Assembly (NCBI GenBank): GCA_015075425.1
Contig: JABTUL010000001.1
Location: 2,170,001 to 2,234,000, forward strand
From: Spirochaetales bacterium
GTDB lineage: Bacteria; Spirochaetota; Leptospiria; Leptospirales; Leptonemataceae
DNA: 64,000 nucleotides
Direction: 5' to 3'
Part shown: in pieces, positions 35,025-43,677 of the stretch
Layout: each line of letters begins with the position of its first letter
Numbering within the stretch: position 1 is the stretch's first letter
The notes under the pieces: generated by a model
What the model was told of the DNA's origin: nothing
What the model saw: the letters and a program-made list of their open reading frames with translations, nothing else
Databases searched by the model: none
Position numbers and translations under genes: made by a program

Positions 35025-36884
35025 ATGAGCAAAAAAAGTCGGACCGAAAGGCCAAAGAAGCGTTCAGCTATGGGGCGTAAGTGGCTCTGGATTGGCACAA
35101 TTTCCCTAATACAGGTGGTATTGTCGCATTTTGCTTTTGCCCCGGACCGGATCTTTATACTCGCCTGGCTCATGCCGTTGCCCCTCTTCTACCTGGCCGA
35201 CAGGCTCCCGCTCAAGGACCGCATTCGTGCCGGCCTGCTCCTCGGGCTCCTCTCCTGCATCGTAGCCTTCCACTGGGTGATCTATCTCATGAAAGAATTT
35301 GGCGGGATCCCTTACTTCCTGGGAGTCTTTATTTTTATTCCTTACAGCCTGCTGCTCAATCTGAAGCTGCCCCTGTTTTTGACTCTGGCCGGCACGCTTC
35401 GCCGCCCGACTTTGCGCTTCCTGCCGCGCTGGATTTTCCTGCCGTTCCTGGCCGTGCTTTGCGATTATCTGACCCCGCAAATCTTCCCCTGGTACTGGGG
35501 CAATCTGATTGCCGGCGATCCCTACCTGTCGCAGTGGGCTGAAGCCGGCGGCGTGTATCTGTTGACCTTCTTTGTGTTCTTGGGAAGCTACGCGCTGTAC
35601 CGGATACTGTGGCTCATCTGGCGGAGCGGCCGCCGGCTCAAGCGGCTGCAGCAAATCCTCATCAGGCGGCGCGCGTTACTCACTCGAACCATCATTTTTA
35701 TGGTGTTTTTTGTTTTTCTGTACACAGCCGGGGCCGTGCGCTACCATTTCATAGAGGAGCTACAGGCAAGACTGCCTGTTTTGCGCACGGCCATTCTGCA
35801 ACCCAACGCACCACTGGAAAAAGCAGGAGAACAGAAAGTCACTCCGGCCGTGATCGAAACACTGATGCAGGAAACGATACCACGCCTGGCCCACGAAGCT
35901 CATCTGAAAGCCGGACCCATTGATTTATTTGTCCTTCCCGAATCCGCCGTGCCCTATTATTCCACCCAGCGCGGTATCCTTACAGAATCCTCGGGAATGT
36001 ACAGCGCTACGTTTGAAATGATGGCCCAGAAGATAGCCTATTTCTATAACGCGGACGTCTTTTTGAATGACCTGGGTCTGCGTATGGGACAATTTCCGTC
36101 CGGCGAAGATCGTCTGGAATCCACCAACTCTGCCGCCCTCTTTGGTCGGGACGGGCGCAACCAGAAACGCTATGACAAACTCAAGCTCCTGGCCTTTGGC
36201 GAGTACATCCCGGGCTCATGGCTCCTCGAAACAACAGGGCTCATTGATATCGTCCCTGATACTCTGCGCTACAATCGCTTCTATCCGGGAAAAAGTGCCG
36301 ATCTCATGCCCTACTCCCGGCGTGCACAGGACGGCCTTGAAACAGAATGGAAAGAAAGCCCGGACAGTCCCCAGGAATTCCTGAAACTTTTTGAGAAACA
36401 GGGGCGATCCTTTCAGGTGGCCGGCTATTTTTTACCGCTGATCTGTTATGAAGTAATCATCCCGGAACATCTGCAGCAGTACTATGCGGCCGGCATTCCC
36501 GATTTTTTGGTTAACGTCACTCAGGATGGTTGGTACGGAAAAACAATTGAGACCTATCAACATTATGAACTCGGTCGCCTGCGAGCCATTGAGCACCGCC
36601 GCTCCCTGGTGCGAGCCACCAATAGTGGATCTTCCGGCTTCGTTGACCTGCTGGGAAACTATGTCAAACCGCTTTACGGACCGGTATTTAGCGGTCAGGA
36701 AGAAGAGGCCGTCCAGGTATATGATGTTCCCCTGCACCGCGGAGAACCCACTCTTTATGCCCGCTATGGGAACCGCTGGATTTTTGTCCTGAGTTCCTTT
36801 TATGTTCTGGCCGGCTTCTTGCTTTACTACAGAAAGAAATCCGGAAGATCGGGAAAGAAAATCGGTCCTCAAAAAGTGAAGTAA
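35025..36884 (+). CDS. lnt: apolipoprotein N-acyltransferase
   Basis: Adds the third acyl chain to lipoproteins in the inner membrane. 619 residues: about seven membrane segments in the first 240 residues, then a nitrilase-like periplasmic domain, then a C-terminal anchor (FVLSSFYVLAGFLLYY). The catalytic triad is visible: Glu306 (LPESAVPYY), Lys385 (YDKLKLLAFGEY) and Cys474 (LPLICYEV). Length is somewhat above that of E. coli Lnt (512). Divergent from pyrE. The many lipoproteins in this window would be its substrates. Confidence 0.92.
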   Translation: MSKKSRTERPKKRSAMGRKWLWIGTISLIQVVLSHFAFAPDRIFILAWLMPLPLFYLADRLPLKDRIRAGLLLGLLSCIVAFHWVIYLMKEFGGIPYFLGVFIFIPYSLLLNLKLPLFLTLAGTLRRPTLRFLPRWIFLPFLAVLCDYLTPQIFPWYWGNLIAGDPYLSQWAEAGGVYLLTFFVFLGSYALYRILWLIWRSGRRLKRLQQILIRRRALLTRTIIFMVFFVFLYTAGAVRYHFIEELQARLPVLRTAILQPNAPLEKAGEQKVTPAVIETLMQETIPRLAHEAHLKAGPIDLFVLPESAVPYYSTQRGILTESSGMYSATFEMMAQKIAYFYNADVFLNDLGLRMGQFPSGEDRLESTNSAALFGRDGRNQKRYDKLKLLAFGEYIPGSWLLETTGLIDIVPDTLRYNRFYPGKSADLMPYSRRAQDGLETEWKESPDSPQEFLKLFEKQGRSFQVAGYFLPLICYEVIIPEHLQQYYAAGIPDFLVNVTQDGWYGKTIETYQHYELGRLRAIEHRRSLVRATNSGSSGFVDLLGNYVKPLYGPVFSGQEEEAVQVYDVPLHRGEPTLYARYGNRWIFVLSSFYVLAGFLLYYRKKSGRSGKKIGPQKVK

Positions 36885-37963
36885 CCAACTGCCGCGGGGA
36901 CAGCCGTCGAGGCAATCACACCGTGCAAAACGGGCAATTCTGTTTGCGGATCAAAAGCGCCCGTATACAGTCCGGCCGGGGAGACCGATGCCAGAAAAAA
37001 GAAATTTTTGCTAAAATCGACCTCCATTCCGGAAAAGGCCTTATAAGCACCTGCTGAATTGTCGCCTCGCGGGGGTGACAGCACGGACCGGGTCAGAAGC
37101 GCTCCGTTGGCTGTAATTTCGCAGGTGACCAGACCGGCATCGCTGTAAATGTACATGTGCCGCCCGCTTGAGCTGTAGAAAAACCGGGCCGATCCATTTG
37201 CCACGTTGGCAGTGCTGAGACCCGGATCCGTCAGACTGCCGTCACTTCCAATGTTCAGGGTATGAAGGGTGGTGCCGTTCAGCAAATACAGGAAACGGCC
37301 GCCAGGTTCCACGGTCAGCGCTTCCACATTGACCGGCGGAGTCATATTGGCAACGGGGCTTCCCAGTGTACCATCCGCATTCAACGAGTAGTGGGATAGT
37401 TCAACAGCACCGGTATTGGCCAGATAAATAAAGCGACGATCGGGGTGCAGGGCTATCTGAGTGAAAAAACTGGTGCCAAGGGCTGTTGTCTGTATTTTCT
37501 CCGGGCGGTCATCCCGGATTCCGTACACAAACATTGACATGGCCGCATTGGTGGTAACGTAATAAAGCCGTCGCTCTTTATCCAGAAGTCCGTGGTACAG
37601 ACCGCCTGCCTCATTGACCGTATTGCGCAAAACAAGGGTGCCGCTCTGGCTCTCCACAAGGGAAACGCTTGTCGAATCCTGAATCACCCCCAGGCTTCCC
37701 ACTGTGCGCACAATGAACAGGTTGGTTGGACCGCCGGAAGTTCCCTTAGAAATCGGCTGTCCGGAACGCGCACTGATATCAAAGAGTTCCATGCTCCCTG
37801 TGGCCGGGCTCATCAGAATGAGTCTGGCCTCCGGGTCACGGGGAGCCTTGAGTGCCAGTATACTTACCACCAAGGGATTGCAACCGCTGTCAAAGGGTTC
37901 GCAGGGCACACTCACCACCTGGCAGGCAGCCGCAAAAAGGCAGAGAGCAATGTGCCGTCCCAT
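36869..37963 (-). CDS. beta-propeller (lactonase-like) lipoprotein
   Basis: 364 residues with a signal peptide and lipobox (LCLFAAAC). About seven beta-propeller blades follow (FTQIALHPDRRFIYLANTGA, VEALTVEPGGRFLYLLNGTT, FFYSSSGRHMYIYSDAG), similar to 6-phosphogluconolactonase/PgL-type and YncE repeats. No catalytic metal site is evident, so it may bind rather than cleave. Start ATG at 37963 (MGRHIALCLF) is chosen for the signal peptide; the frame is open a little upstream. It converges on lnt with a 16-base overlap. Confidence 0.7.
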   Translation of the reverse strand: MGRHIALCLFAAACQVVSVPCEPFDSGCNPLVVSILALKAPRDPEARLILMSPATGSMELFDISARSGQPISKGTSGGPTNLFIVRTVGSLGVIQDSTSVSLVESQSGTLVLRNTVNEAGGLYHGLLDKERRLYYVTTNAAMSMFVYGIRDDRPEKIQTTALGTSFFTQIALHPDRRFIYLANTGAVELSHYSLNADGTLGSPVANMTPPVNVEALTVEPGGRFLYLLNGTTLHTLNIGSDGSLTDPGLSTANVANGSARFFYSSSGRHMYIYSDAGLVTCEITANGALLTRSVLSPPRGDNSAGAYKAFSGMEVDFSKNFFFLASVSPAGLYTGAFDPQTELPVLHGVIASTAVPAAVGYFTF

Positions 37964-38124
37964 GAGCGCAATCCGTGGAAAGAACGCGCCGGCTGGCAAG
38001 CAAAAGAAAATGGTTGCCAGCTATCGCCTGAGGGATGATCTCATCTTGTGGATTCTTCCTTAACCTGGAGCTTGATCGCGGTGTATGCAGGATTCTTCTT
38101 CCTCCTCCTGCGTCTGAGTCGTGA

Positions 38125-38706
38125 ATGATTCTCGGTCACTATGCAGCCGCGTATCTGGTGCGACCGCATCAAAGGCAGAGCCCGCTGTGGCTCTTGCTTC
38201 TGTGCGCGAATCTGCCTGAGTTCCTCTGGCTCCTCCTGGCACTACAGGGCATCGAATCGCCAGAGCCCGCTTCCCTGCTTGATGCTACCTTTGCCAGCCT
38301 TCAGGTGAGCATGACCTACAGCCACAACCTGGTCCCGAACCTGCTTTTATCCCTGGCCGTATTCCTTGCCATCCGGATCTGGAAGAAGGATCTCTCCCTT
38401 GCTCTGGCCTGTGCTTTTCTATGCGCCAGCCATGTCTGGCTGGATTATCTGGTGGGCTTTGAGCATCAGCTCACAGGTGAGCATTCCGCAAGCATAGGCC
38501 TGAATTCTTATCATCGCTTCCCGCACCTTGCCATTCTAATCGAACTTGCTTTTGCCTGGCTATGTCTTTTCTATTACTCCTGGCAGTCCGCGCGTAAAGG
38601 ACAGGTGCGGCGGGAACTCCGGGCCCTCTTTGTGGCCTTCTCCCTGGGAATCCTTGCATGGCTACCCGTTGCCTCGACTCCCCTGCGACAATTCATCGGC
38701 CTTTAA
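38125..38706 (+). CDS. YdjM/YbcI-like membrane protein
   Basis: 193 residues, about five membrane segments (WLLLLCANLPEFLWLLLAL, NLLLSLAVFLAIRIW, LALACAFLCASHVWLDYL). It resembles the family of inner-membrane, metal-dependent hydrolase-like proteins: an N-terminal GHYAAAYL, the motif YSHNLV and a later SHVWLDYL supply His and Asp residues where a metal could bind. Function of this family is poorly known. It is followed 51 bases later by a sugar dehydrogenase gene on the same strand. Confidence 0.6.
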   Translation: MILGHYAAAYLVRPHQRQSPLWLLLLCANLPEFLWLLLALQGIESPEPASLLDATFASLQVSMTYSHNLVPNLLLSLAVFLAIRIWKKDLSLALACAFLCASHVWLDYLVGFEHQLTGEHSASIGLNSYHRFPHLAILIELAFAWLCLFYYSWQSARKGQVRRELRALFVAFSLGILAWLPVASTPLRQFIGL

Positions 38707-38757
38707 CAACACCGCACTCCGGTTGACGTCTCCGGCACAGTAGCTCTGGCTGCCTTC

Positions 38758-39957
38758 ATGCGACGGATGGCCCTTCTTCTTTTTCTCTTTCTCCCCGGCT
38801 GCGATGCCACCAACCAGGTGATCGCCTGGCTGACCCCTGAATACCAGGCGCAGACAGATCAGGGATTTAAACCCGCCTTCACAGGACAGGATGCCTCGCG
38901 GCAAAAAATTGCTATAAAGCTCAGTCGCATCGGCTCCGGTTTTGCCCAGGTGACGGAACTGGCCTTTTATCCGCGCAACCAGAACTATCTGCTGGTCTGT
39001 GAAAAGAAAGGCACCCTTCGCGCGCTGCAGCTCAAAGATAGAAAAATCCTGCCGCTACTCAAACTGCCCGTGGCTACGAGTTCAGAACAGGGATTGCTGG
39101 GACTCGCTTTCCATCCCGAATTCGCAAGCAACGGTCTCCTCTATCTGCACTACAGTCTGGAAACGCGCGGCCGCAGATTTGGCCGCATCTCGCAGTGGCA
39201 GATGAAGGTGGGACCAGTGCCCACAACTCCCCAAAAAGAACGTGTACTTCTGGAAATCGATCAGCCCTACATCAATCACAATGGCGGCCGACTGGATTTT
39301 GGTCCCGATGGCATGCTCTACATAGGAATGGGCGATGGCGGCCTGCGGGCGGACCCCGGAAAGCACGGGCAGAATCCGGCCACGTTACTGGGTTCCATGC
39401 TGCGCATCGATGTGAACCGCCGTGATGGTGCCAGGCCTTACGCGATACCCCGGGACAATCCGCAAAAGCCCGGCTGGGCTCCGGAAGTCTGGGCCATGGG
39501 TTTACGCAACCCCTGGAAATACTCCTTTGATCCACAGGGTCGATTGATCATTGCCGATGTGGGACAGGATGCCTACGAAGAAATCTCCTGGGCCCGATCC
39601 GGCGATAACCTGGGCTGGGTGGTCATGGAAGGCGACCACTGCTTTGAACCGCCAAAAAACTGCAACCGAACCGGGCTCGTCCGTCCCCTGTATGAGTACG
39701 GTCGCAGCGAAGGGCAGTCGATCACCGGGGGCTACGTGTATCTGGGCAAACGAAAGGATCTGAAAGGAAAATACATTTTTGGCGATTTTGTGAGCGGACG
39801 GATCTGGGCTCTGGATTTGCCCAAAACACAGGAGACTGCCAGAGAAGCCTTCGCTCTGGGGAAATGGCCGCTGCTCATTTCAACCTTTGGCCGGGATAGC
39901 AATGGTGAGATCTATCTGGCTGACTACGGCAAGGGTGATATCTACCGCATCGATTAG
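38758..39957 (+). CDS. PQQ-dependent sugar dehydrogenase-like lipoprotein
   Basis: 399 residues with a signal peptide and lipobox (LLFLFLPGC). The body is a six-bladed propeller of the glucose/sorbosone dehydrogenase family: QGLLGLAFHPEFASNGLLYL, INHNGGRLDFGPDGMLYIGM with the catalytic-type His, EVWAMGLRNPWKYSFDP, GWVVMEGDHCFEPP and ITGGYVYLGKR. Such proteins oxidise sugars or aldoses using pyrroloquinoline quinone in the periplasm. No PQQ synthesis genes are in the window, so activity depends on cofactor from elsewhere, or the protein may be only a binding relative. Confidence 0.85.
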   Translation: MRRMALLLFLFLPGCDATNQVIAWLTPEYQAQTDQGFKPAFTGQDASRQKIAIKLSRIGSGFAQVTELAFYPRNQNYLLVCEKKGTLRALQLKDRKILPLLKLPVATSSEQGLLGLAFHPEFASNGLLYLHYSLETRGRRFGRISQWQMKVGPVPTTPQKERVLLEIDQPYINHNGGRLDFGPDGMLYIGMGDGGLRADPGKHGQNPATLLGSMLRIDVNRRDGARPYAIPRDNPQKPGWAPEVWAMGLRNPWKYSFDPQGRLIIADVGQDAYEEISWARSGDNLGWVVMEGDHCFEPPKNCNRTGLVRPLYEYGRSEGQSITGGYVYLGKRKDLKGKYIFGDFVSGRIWALDLPKTQETAREAFALGKWPLLISTFGRDSNGEIYLADYGKGDIYRID

Positions 39958-40024
39958 GCTTCAGAAAGAAGGGTGCTACGAACGCCACTCGTCCTTAAGT
40001 AGAAAATTTTCCAAAAAAAAAAAA

Positions 40025-40408
40025 ATGGTTGCATTGCGCATTATACGGATCCTACGTGCCCAGATGTTTCGTGTACTTTTTATCAGTTTGTTTTTATTAT
40101 ATGGCTGCACCGCCAGGGCAGGCCTCACGCGAGTGAATATACCGGCCCAATTCGGCGATGCGCAAGAATCCCATGGAGGGCAGCTGAAGTTAGCCACGGA
40201 GGCCGGTGGCTACATGTTGCCTCCCGTGGGTGGCGCCGTCATCCATCCTGAGAGTCTATTAGATATTTTAACTATTCTGCGGATAACAGACAACCATAAC
40301 CACCTTCACATTGATCACGTGAAGGTGAGCAGCTACGCCTTCTTATTCGGGGCTGGATACGGTGTCCAGGGAACCACCATCACAATAAATGGCGAGATGC
40401 GGCCATGA
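40025..40408 (+). CDS. small putative lipoprotein
   Basis: 127 residues if started at ATG 40025 (or 114 from ATG 40064). Signal peptide and lipobox (FISLFLLYGC). Mature part has no recognised fold; it is mixed beta with a Gly-rich stretch (GGYMLPPVGGAVIHPE, GAGYGVQGTTITING). A run of 12 A precedes ATG 40025 without a clear ribosome site. First of a run of small lipoprotein genes; overlaps the next by ATGA. Confidence 0.55.
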   Translation: MVALRIIRILRAQMFRVLFISLFLLYGCTARAGLTRVNIPAQFGDAQESHGGQLKLATEAGGYMLPPVGGAVIHPESLLDILTILRITDNHNHLHIDHVKVSSYAFLFGAGYGVQGTTITINGEMRP

Positions 40409-40800
40409 AATGGGTCTTCTTGCCCGTCATTTTTCTCGCCTGTGCGGGAGGTCACGGACGTTTACGAATCGAGGGGGCGCACTACCCGGTGTCGATGAGC
40501 CCTTTCTTGTTGGGAAAGGATGGGCGCGTGAAATCACTTCACATTGACCTGCAACCAACCGGATCCTTCGAGCATAAGAAAAGATTCTGGGGTATGCTCT
40601 ATTCCTGGGTTTCTCTGACTGGCGACTACAATATTGCGCACTCTGTGAATGAGCAAGTAGAAGCTGCCGGGGGGCAAGGAATTGTCAACCTGAGTATCGA
40701 AGGGAAACAATGCGCAATCAATTACTTTTTTCCTCTATCCGTACTTCCCTTTTGGCCGGGATGCACCAGGACTACCATACGCGGTGAGATAGTCCGATGA
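40405..40800 (+). CDS. small putative lipoprotein
   Basis: 131 residues with a signal peptide and lipobox (FLPVIFLAC). The rest (YPVSMSPFLLGKDGRV, QVEAAGGQGIVNLSIEGKQ, LSVLPFWPGC) suggests one compact alpha/beta domain of unknown function; its general pattern, with a central helix (VNEQVEAAGG) and an end of hydrophobic strands, is found in other spirochaetal lipoproteins. Starts in an ATGA overlap with the previous gene and ends in one with the next, so translation of the run is coupled. Confidence 0.6.
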   Translation: MKWVFLPVIFLACAGGHGRLRIEGAHYPVSMSPFLLGKDGRVKSLHIDLQPTGSFEHKKRFWGMLYSWVSLTGDYNIAHSVNEQVEAAGGQGIVNLSIEGKQCAINYFFPLSVLPFWPGCTRTTIRGEIVR

Positions 40801-41201
40801 AAGTTTCGCGCCTTATACTGCCTTCTCTTGTATTCGCGGGCTTGGTTGTGGAAGGATGTAAGAGTACTCCGCCCAGAGAATTGACCGCAGAAGAAAAAAG
40901 GATAGTCCTTGTCGAAGCCAGTACGATGAGCACGGTCGCTCTCGTCGGCTCACGATGCCGCGCGGGCAACATGTTGGGTGGGGCGCCCCCTGGCTCAAAC
41001 TGGCCGTCTATGGCCATCGCTACAGGGGCAAATGTGGTGCAAATCTTCCCGGTCAGTGCAGGAGGGTTTACGGCGCACCATTCGGCGGCCGGTGGCACGA
41101 CCAAAGTAAATATACCAGGTCTCAACGCCCGTGCATGGACCTGCCCATCGTCAGAAAGGTTTTTGCAGCTCTATCGGACAATGCCCGGGGTTGCCGAGTG
41201 A
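40797..41201 (+). CDS. small putative lipoprotein, DUF4156-like
   Basis: 134 residues, signal peptide and lipobox (LVFAGLVVEGC). The mature part (VALVGSRCRAGNMLGG, ATGANVVQIFPVSAG, ARAWTC) resembles the DUF4156 pattern: a Cys shortly before a Gly, an Asn/Ala-rich helix ending in GANVVQ, and a Cys at the end, so one disulfide is likely. The function of that family is unknown. In the ATGA-linked run. Confidence 0.55.
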   Translation: MKVSRLILPSLVFAGLVVEGCKSTPPRELTAEEKRIVLVEASTMSTVALVGSRCRAGNMLGGAPPGSNWPSMAIATGANVVQIFPVSAGGFTAHHSAAGGTTKVNIPGLNARAWTCPSSERFLQLYRTMPGVAE

Positions 41202-41590
41202 AGCAGTTCCTGGGCCTGTTTGCAATTCACAATGCCAATCGCATCCTGAAAATGTCGTTTGTTGCATGGCCTTTCTTACTGTCCGTAGTATGCTCCAATT
41301 CCCCCATGAGTCAGGCGCGCGAAGCAAAACGGCAAGAGAGGCACGACACCATAGTTGCTCTCTGCTTCTTAACGGTTCCTGCAGCTGAGGGATGTCGGGC
41401 ATTCTGCCAGGGGCAACCTTTGAAGGCAGGAGATCTATGTCTCGGGACAGCTAATAATGCAGGAACCATTCAATGCGGGAATGATGGAGAAAGGATCGTT
41501 ACTCTTGTTCTGTGCAGCTATCTTGCGGCAGGCGGGCTCAGGTATGAGAGGAAGTGTGCACGGAAAGTCTCCGGAAACTGTATTGAATAG
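41198..41590 (+). CDS. small cysteine-rich putative lipoprotein
   Basis: 130 residues from GTG at 41198, which overlaps the previous stop (GTGA). A later ATG at 41252 (MSFVAWPFLLSVVC) gives a cleaner signal peptide and is an alternative. The mature part has about seven cysteines (EGCRAFCQG, GDLCLG, IQCGN, VLCSYL, RKCARKV, GNCIE), suggesting disulfide pairs. Not recognised. The frame is also open upstream of the GTG, which is shadow of the previous gene. Confidence 0.5.
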   Translation: MKQFLGLFAIHNANRILKMSFVAWPFLLSVVCSNSPMSQAREAKRQERHDTIVALCFLTVPAAEGCRAFCQGQPLKAGDLCLGTANNAGTIQCGNDGERIVTLVLCSYLAAGGLRYERKCARKVSGNCIE

Positions 41591-41637
41591 ATTAGCAAAT
41601 GTTTCCGGCATTTTTTCAGATCGGAGGAGGGATTGTG

Positions 41638-42231
41638 ATGGTCTGGCTTAGAACGACACTCCTGATTCTCATCGGCACGCTCGGACCTGGTTGTATTTCC
41701 TGGCATAAAAAGCCAATCTTCTCCTATTCTGAGGTGAGTAAGACTTATGATTTTGCACTCCCATTTAAAGTGCATAGCAATGTGAACGCGGTGGAACCAT
41801 CGACAATACGCAATGCGATCGCCAAAACGGGAAAATTCGCCGGACCAGGCGAACAAACAGATCGCATCGCCTACGCAACCCGTGGCGGCCGCGCCCCTTT
41901 CTTTCTGGAGCTGGACTTCTTTGGACGGGATTATGCAAAACCAGAGTCGCTTGCCCTGGCTGGCTGGCAGGGTGCGGCCATTGGCTCCTTATTCATTATT
42001 CCAGGCTATTTTTCGGCGCCAATGGACGTTGAATGCGCCCTGTATCGCTGGGACCAGCGGTCGGGGGCATACCGTGCGTTACAGAACAAAAACTACGCAA
42101 TCGAAGCCCGGGCCGTGATAGCTGTATTGGCCCTTCCGTTCTTGTGGATCAAGCGTTTCAGGGATGACGAAACAACCGTCTATCGCAACCTGATCCTGGA
42201 CTGCATTGAGGGGGCTGAGAATTCTTTATGA
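41638..42231 (+). CDS. putative lipoprotein
   Basis: 197 residues from ATG 41638, preceded by a strong GGAGGAGGG ribosome site. Signal peptide and lipobox (LLILIGTLGPGC). Body: two hydrophobic stretches (AGWQGAAIGSLFIIPGYF, ARAVIAVLALPFLWIKRF) that may be membrane-associated, and a beta-rich segment (APFFLELDFFGRD). Similar in layout to other spirochaetal envelope lipoproteins; not identified. Its stop overlaps the next gene by ATGA. Confidence 0.55.
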   Translation: MVWLRTTLLILIGTLGPGCISWHKKPIFSYSEVSKTYDFALPFKVHSNVNAVEPSTIRNAIAKTGKFAGPGEQTDRIAYATRGGRAPFFLELDFFGRDYAKPESLALAGWQGAAIGSLFIIPGYFSAPMDVECALYRWDQRSGAYRALQNKNYAIEARAVIAVLALPFLWIKRFRDDETTVYRNLILDCIEGAENSL

Positions 42232-42734
42232 ACCTCCGAGCCTGCGCATTTGCCCTCGTCTGTCAACTTCCAATGATCACGGGGTGCAATAGCTTTCCTG
42301 TCAGAACGCTGGACTCCCTGCCGCCGCAGGCGTCTGCTCAACTGCGGTGGGCGGCCCCTCCCCTTAAGATAGATCCACCGAAAAAGCATAATGCGGACAC
42401 GATATTCTTAGTCGAAAAAAGTTACAGGATCGTCCCCGGTGCATACACATTCCAGTCAAAGTACGCCGATGGATACTACACATCCATTGGCTCAGAGCCA
42501 TTCTCCATAGTAATCGAGGCCGGACAAAGCTATTTCTTATGCGGTCGCAGCAGTATCATGAAATGGGGCATTGATGTCTATCGCCTGAGCCGCCCTTTTG
42601 AACAGCCGGCACACCTGAGCCATGAACAGCTGATGCAGGGGTTTGCAGTATTTTCGAGGCTGCCGGGACAGACAGGAATCTGCTTGTCCGCCGATTTTTG
42701 CGCTGGGGGATTCCAGCCGACCTTGTGCAACTGA
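42228..42734 (+). CDS. small putative lipoprotein
   Basis: 168 residues with a signal peptide and lipobox (LVCQLPMITGC). The centre (EKSYRIVPGAYTFQSKYADG, SIVIEAGQSYFLCG) looks like a beta-sandwich domain of the type found in proteins annotated DUF2846/peptidase-regulatory-like, where PGxYTF and AGQxYFL motifs are common. Last gene of the first lipoprotein run; followed by an intergenic stretch with a strong hairpin and then an insertion element remnant. Confidence 0.55.
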   Translation: MNLRACAFALVCQLPMITGCNSFPVRTLDSLPPQASAQLRWAAPPLKIDPPKKHNADTIFLVEKSYRIVPGAYTFQSKYADGYYTSIGSEPFSIVIEAGQSYFLCGRSSIMKWGIDVYRLSRPFEQPAHLSHEQLMQGFAVFSRLPGQTGICLSADFCAGGFQPTLCN

Positions 42735-42962
42735 GGACAAGAAAGTCGCTTCTTGAAGTTGCAATGACTTCCCCTAATACTCGCAACAATCCAGATCTCA
42801 TAGAGATGATCCGCAGAGGAATTCCCTGAATGATAACTCCCATGAACATTCCAGGAAAGACTTCCGTAGGTGGAACTTCCTTACAATGTTGCAAGGAAGT
42901 TCCAGTCAGGCCGCGCCTGCGGAGAGGCGCCCGCCTTGCCCTTTGAAAGCAGTACCCCTTTA
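42735..42962. other. intergenic stretch with perfect 12-base hairpin
   Basis: No full gene. The first 100 bases read open as a short C-terminal-like peptide (VAMTSPNTRNNPDLIEM, stop at 42829), possibly the end of a lost gene. At 42871-42904 TGGAACTTCCTT pairs with AAGGAAGTTCCA (12 of 12) around a ten-base loop, followed by a smaller stem (CGCCT/AGGCG). No T-run follows, so a terminator is unlikely. Confidence 0.5.
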
Positions 42963-43677
42963 GCAGGCTGCTGAAAAAATCAGAAAATCCTGGCCAATAC
43001 AACATGCTCTTTAAATGATACCGCGGTAAATTGCATGGCCAGAAGAGGTTGAATAAGACTCATCAATCGATTACAGACCCCGAAGCCCTCCTGTGTCGCA
43101 AGGGTCCGGGAAAGGAGGCGCTTCTTTCCTACCTCGGCAATGCCCTACTGAAAACCGTAATGGACTGATTGTTGGATGCACTCTCGTTCGTGCAACCGGC
43201 ACAGCGGAACGGGAAGCTGCTATAGAAATGCTGAAAACCGAAAGAAAGAGAAATCCTTTAAAGAGAATAACCGTCGGAGCGGATAAGGGGTATGATGTTC
43301 GCAGTTACGTGGACTTCTGCCGCAGCATTGCAATTACACCCCACGTAGCAGCCCGAAAAAAGGGATCTGCGATCGATAATCGAACAATCAGAAGCATCGG
43401 GTATAAAATGAGCCAGGTCAGGAGAAAGATGGTCGAGGAACCTTTTGGTTGGGTCAAGACAATCGGCAATTTTCGTCGGTCGCGTTTTTTTTGCCTGGCC
43501 AGAACCGGGTTTGCTTTTTATATTGTGCATGGCAGCATATGATCTGGTTCGAATGCGATAACTGGAAAAAAAGAAGAATCGGGACCGGAAAACGGGAGAT
43601 TGCTCAGCCTTCCGAAGAAATGTTACATAAAATATATTTAACGTAAAAATAATAGTGTGTTTTTCAGCAGCCAGCTA
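42963..43677 (+). mobile_element. decayed IS5-type insertion sequence
   Basis: Ends are inverted repeats: TTAGC-GGCTGCTGAAAAA at 42961-42979 and its near-exact complement at 43660-43677 (18 of 19). Only about 700 bases remain, roughly half a normal element, and the transposase inside is broken (see 43037). The TTAG ends resemble the YTAR target of the IS5 group. A gene on the minus strand ends at the right edge. Confidence 0.7.
43037..43560 (+). pseudogene. IS5-type transposase remnant, C-terminal part
   Basis: C-terminal two thirds of an IS5-family DDE transposase. Matching pieces are HQSITDPEALLCRKGPGK, ENRNGLIVGCTLVRATGTAE, ITVGADKGYDVRSYVD, ITPHVAARKKGSAIDNRTIR, and the DDE Glu region MVEEPFGWVKTIGNFRRSR. 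The frame breaks twice: near 43141 (after GNALL) and near 43535 (before YDLVRMR). The N-terminal part with the first catalytic Asp is gone. Cannot be active alone. Confidence 0.75.

Noticed and set aside
43530-43560. tRNA-like GGTTCGAAT sequence
   Set aside because: It is the end of the transposase remnant (DLVRMR); no cloverleaf arms around it.
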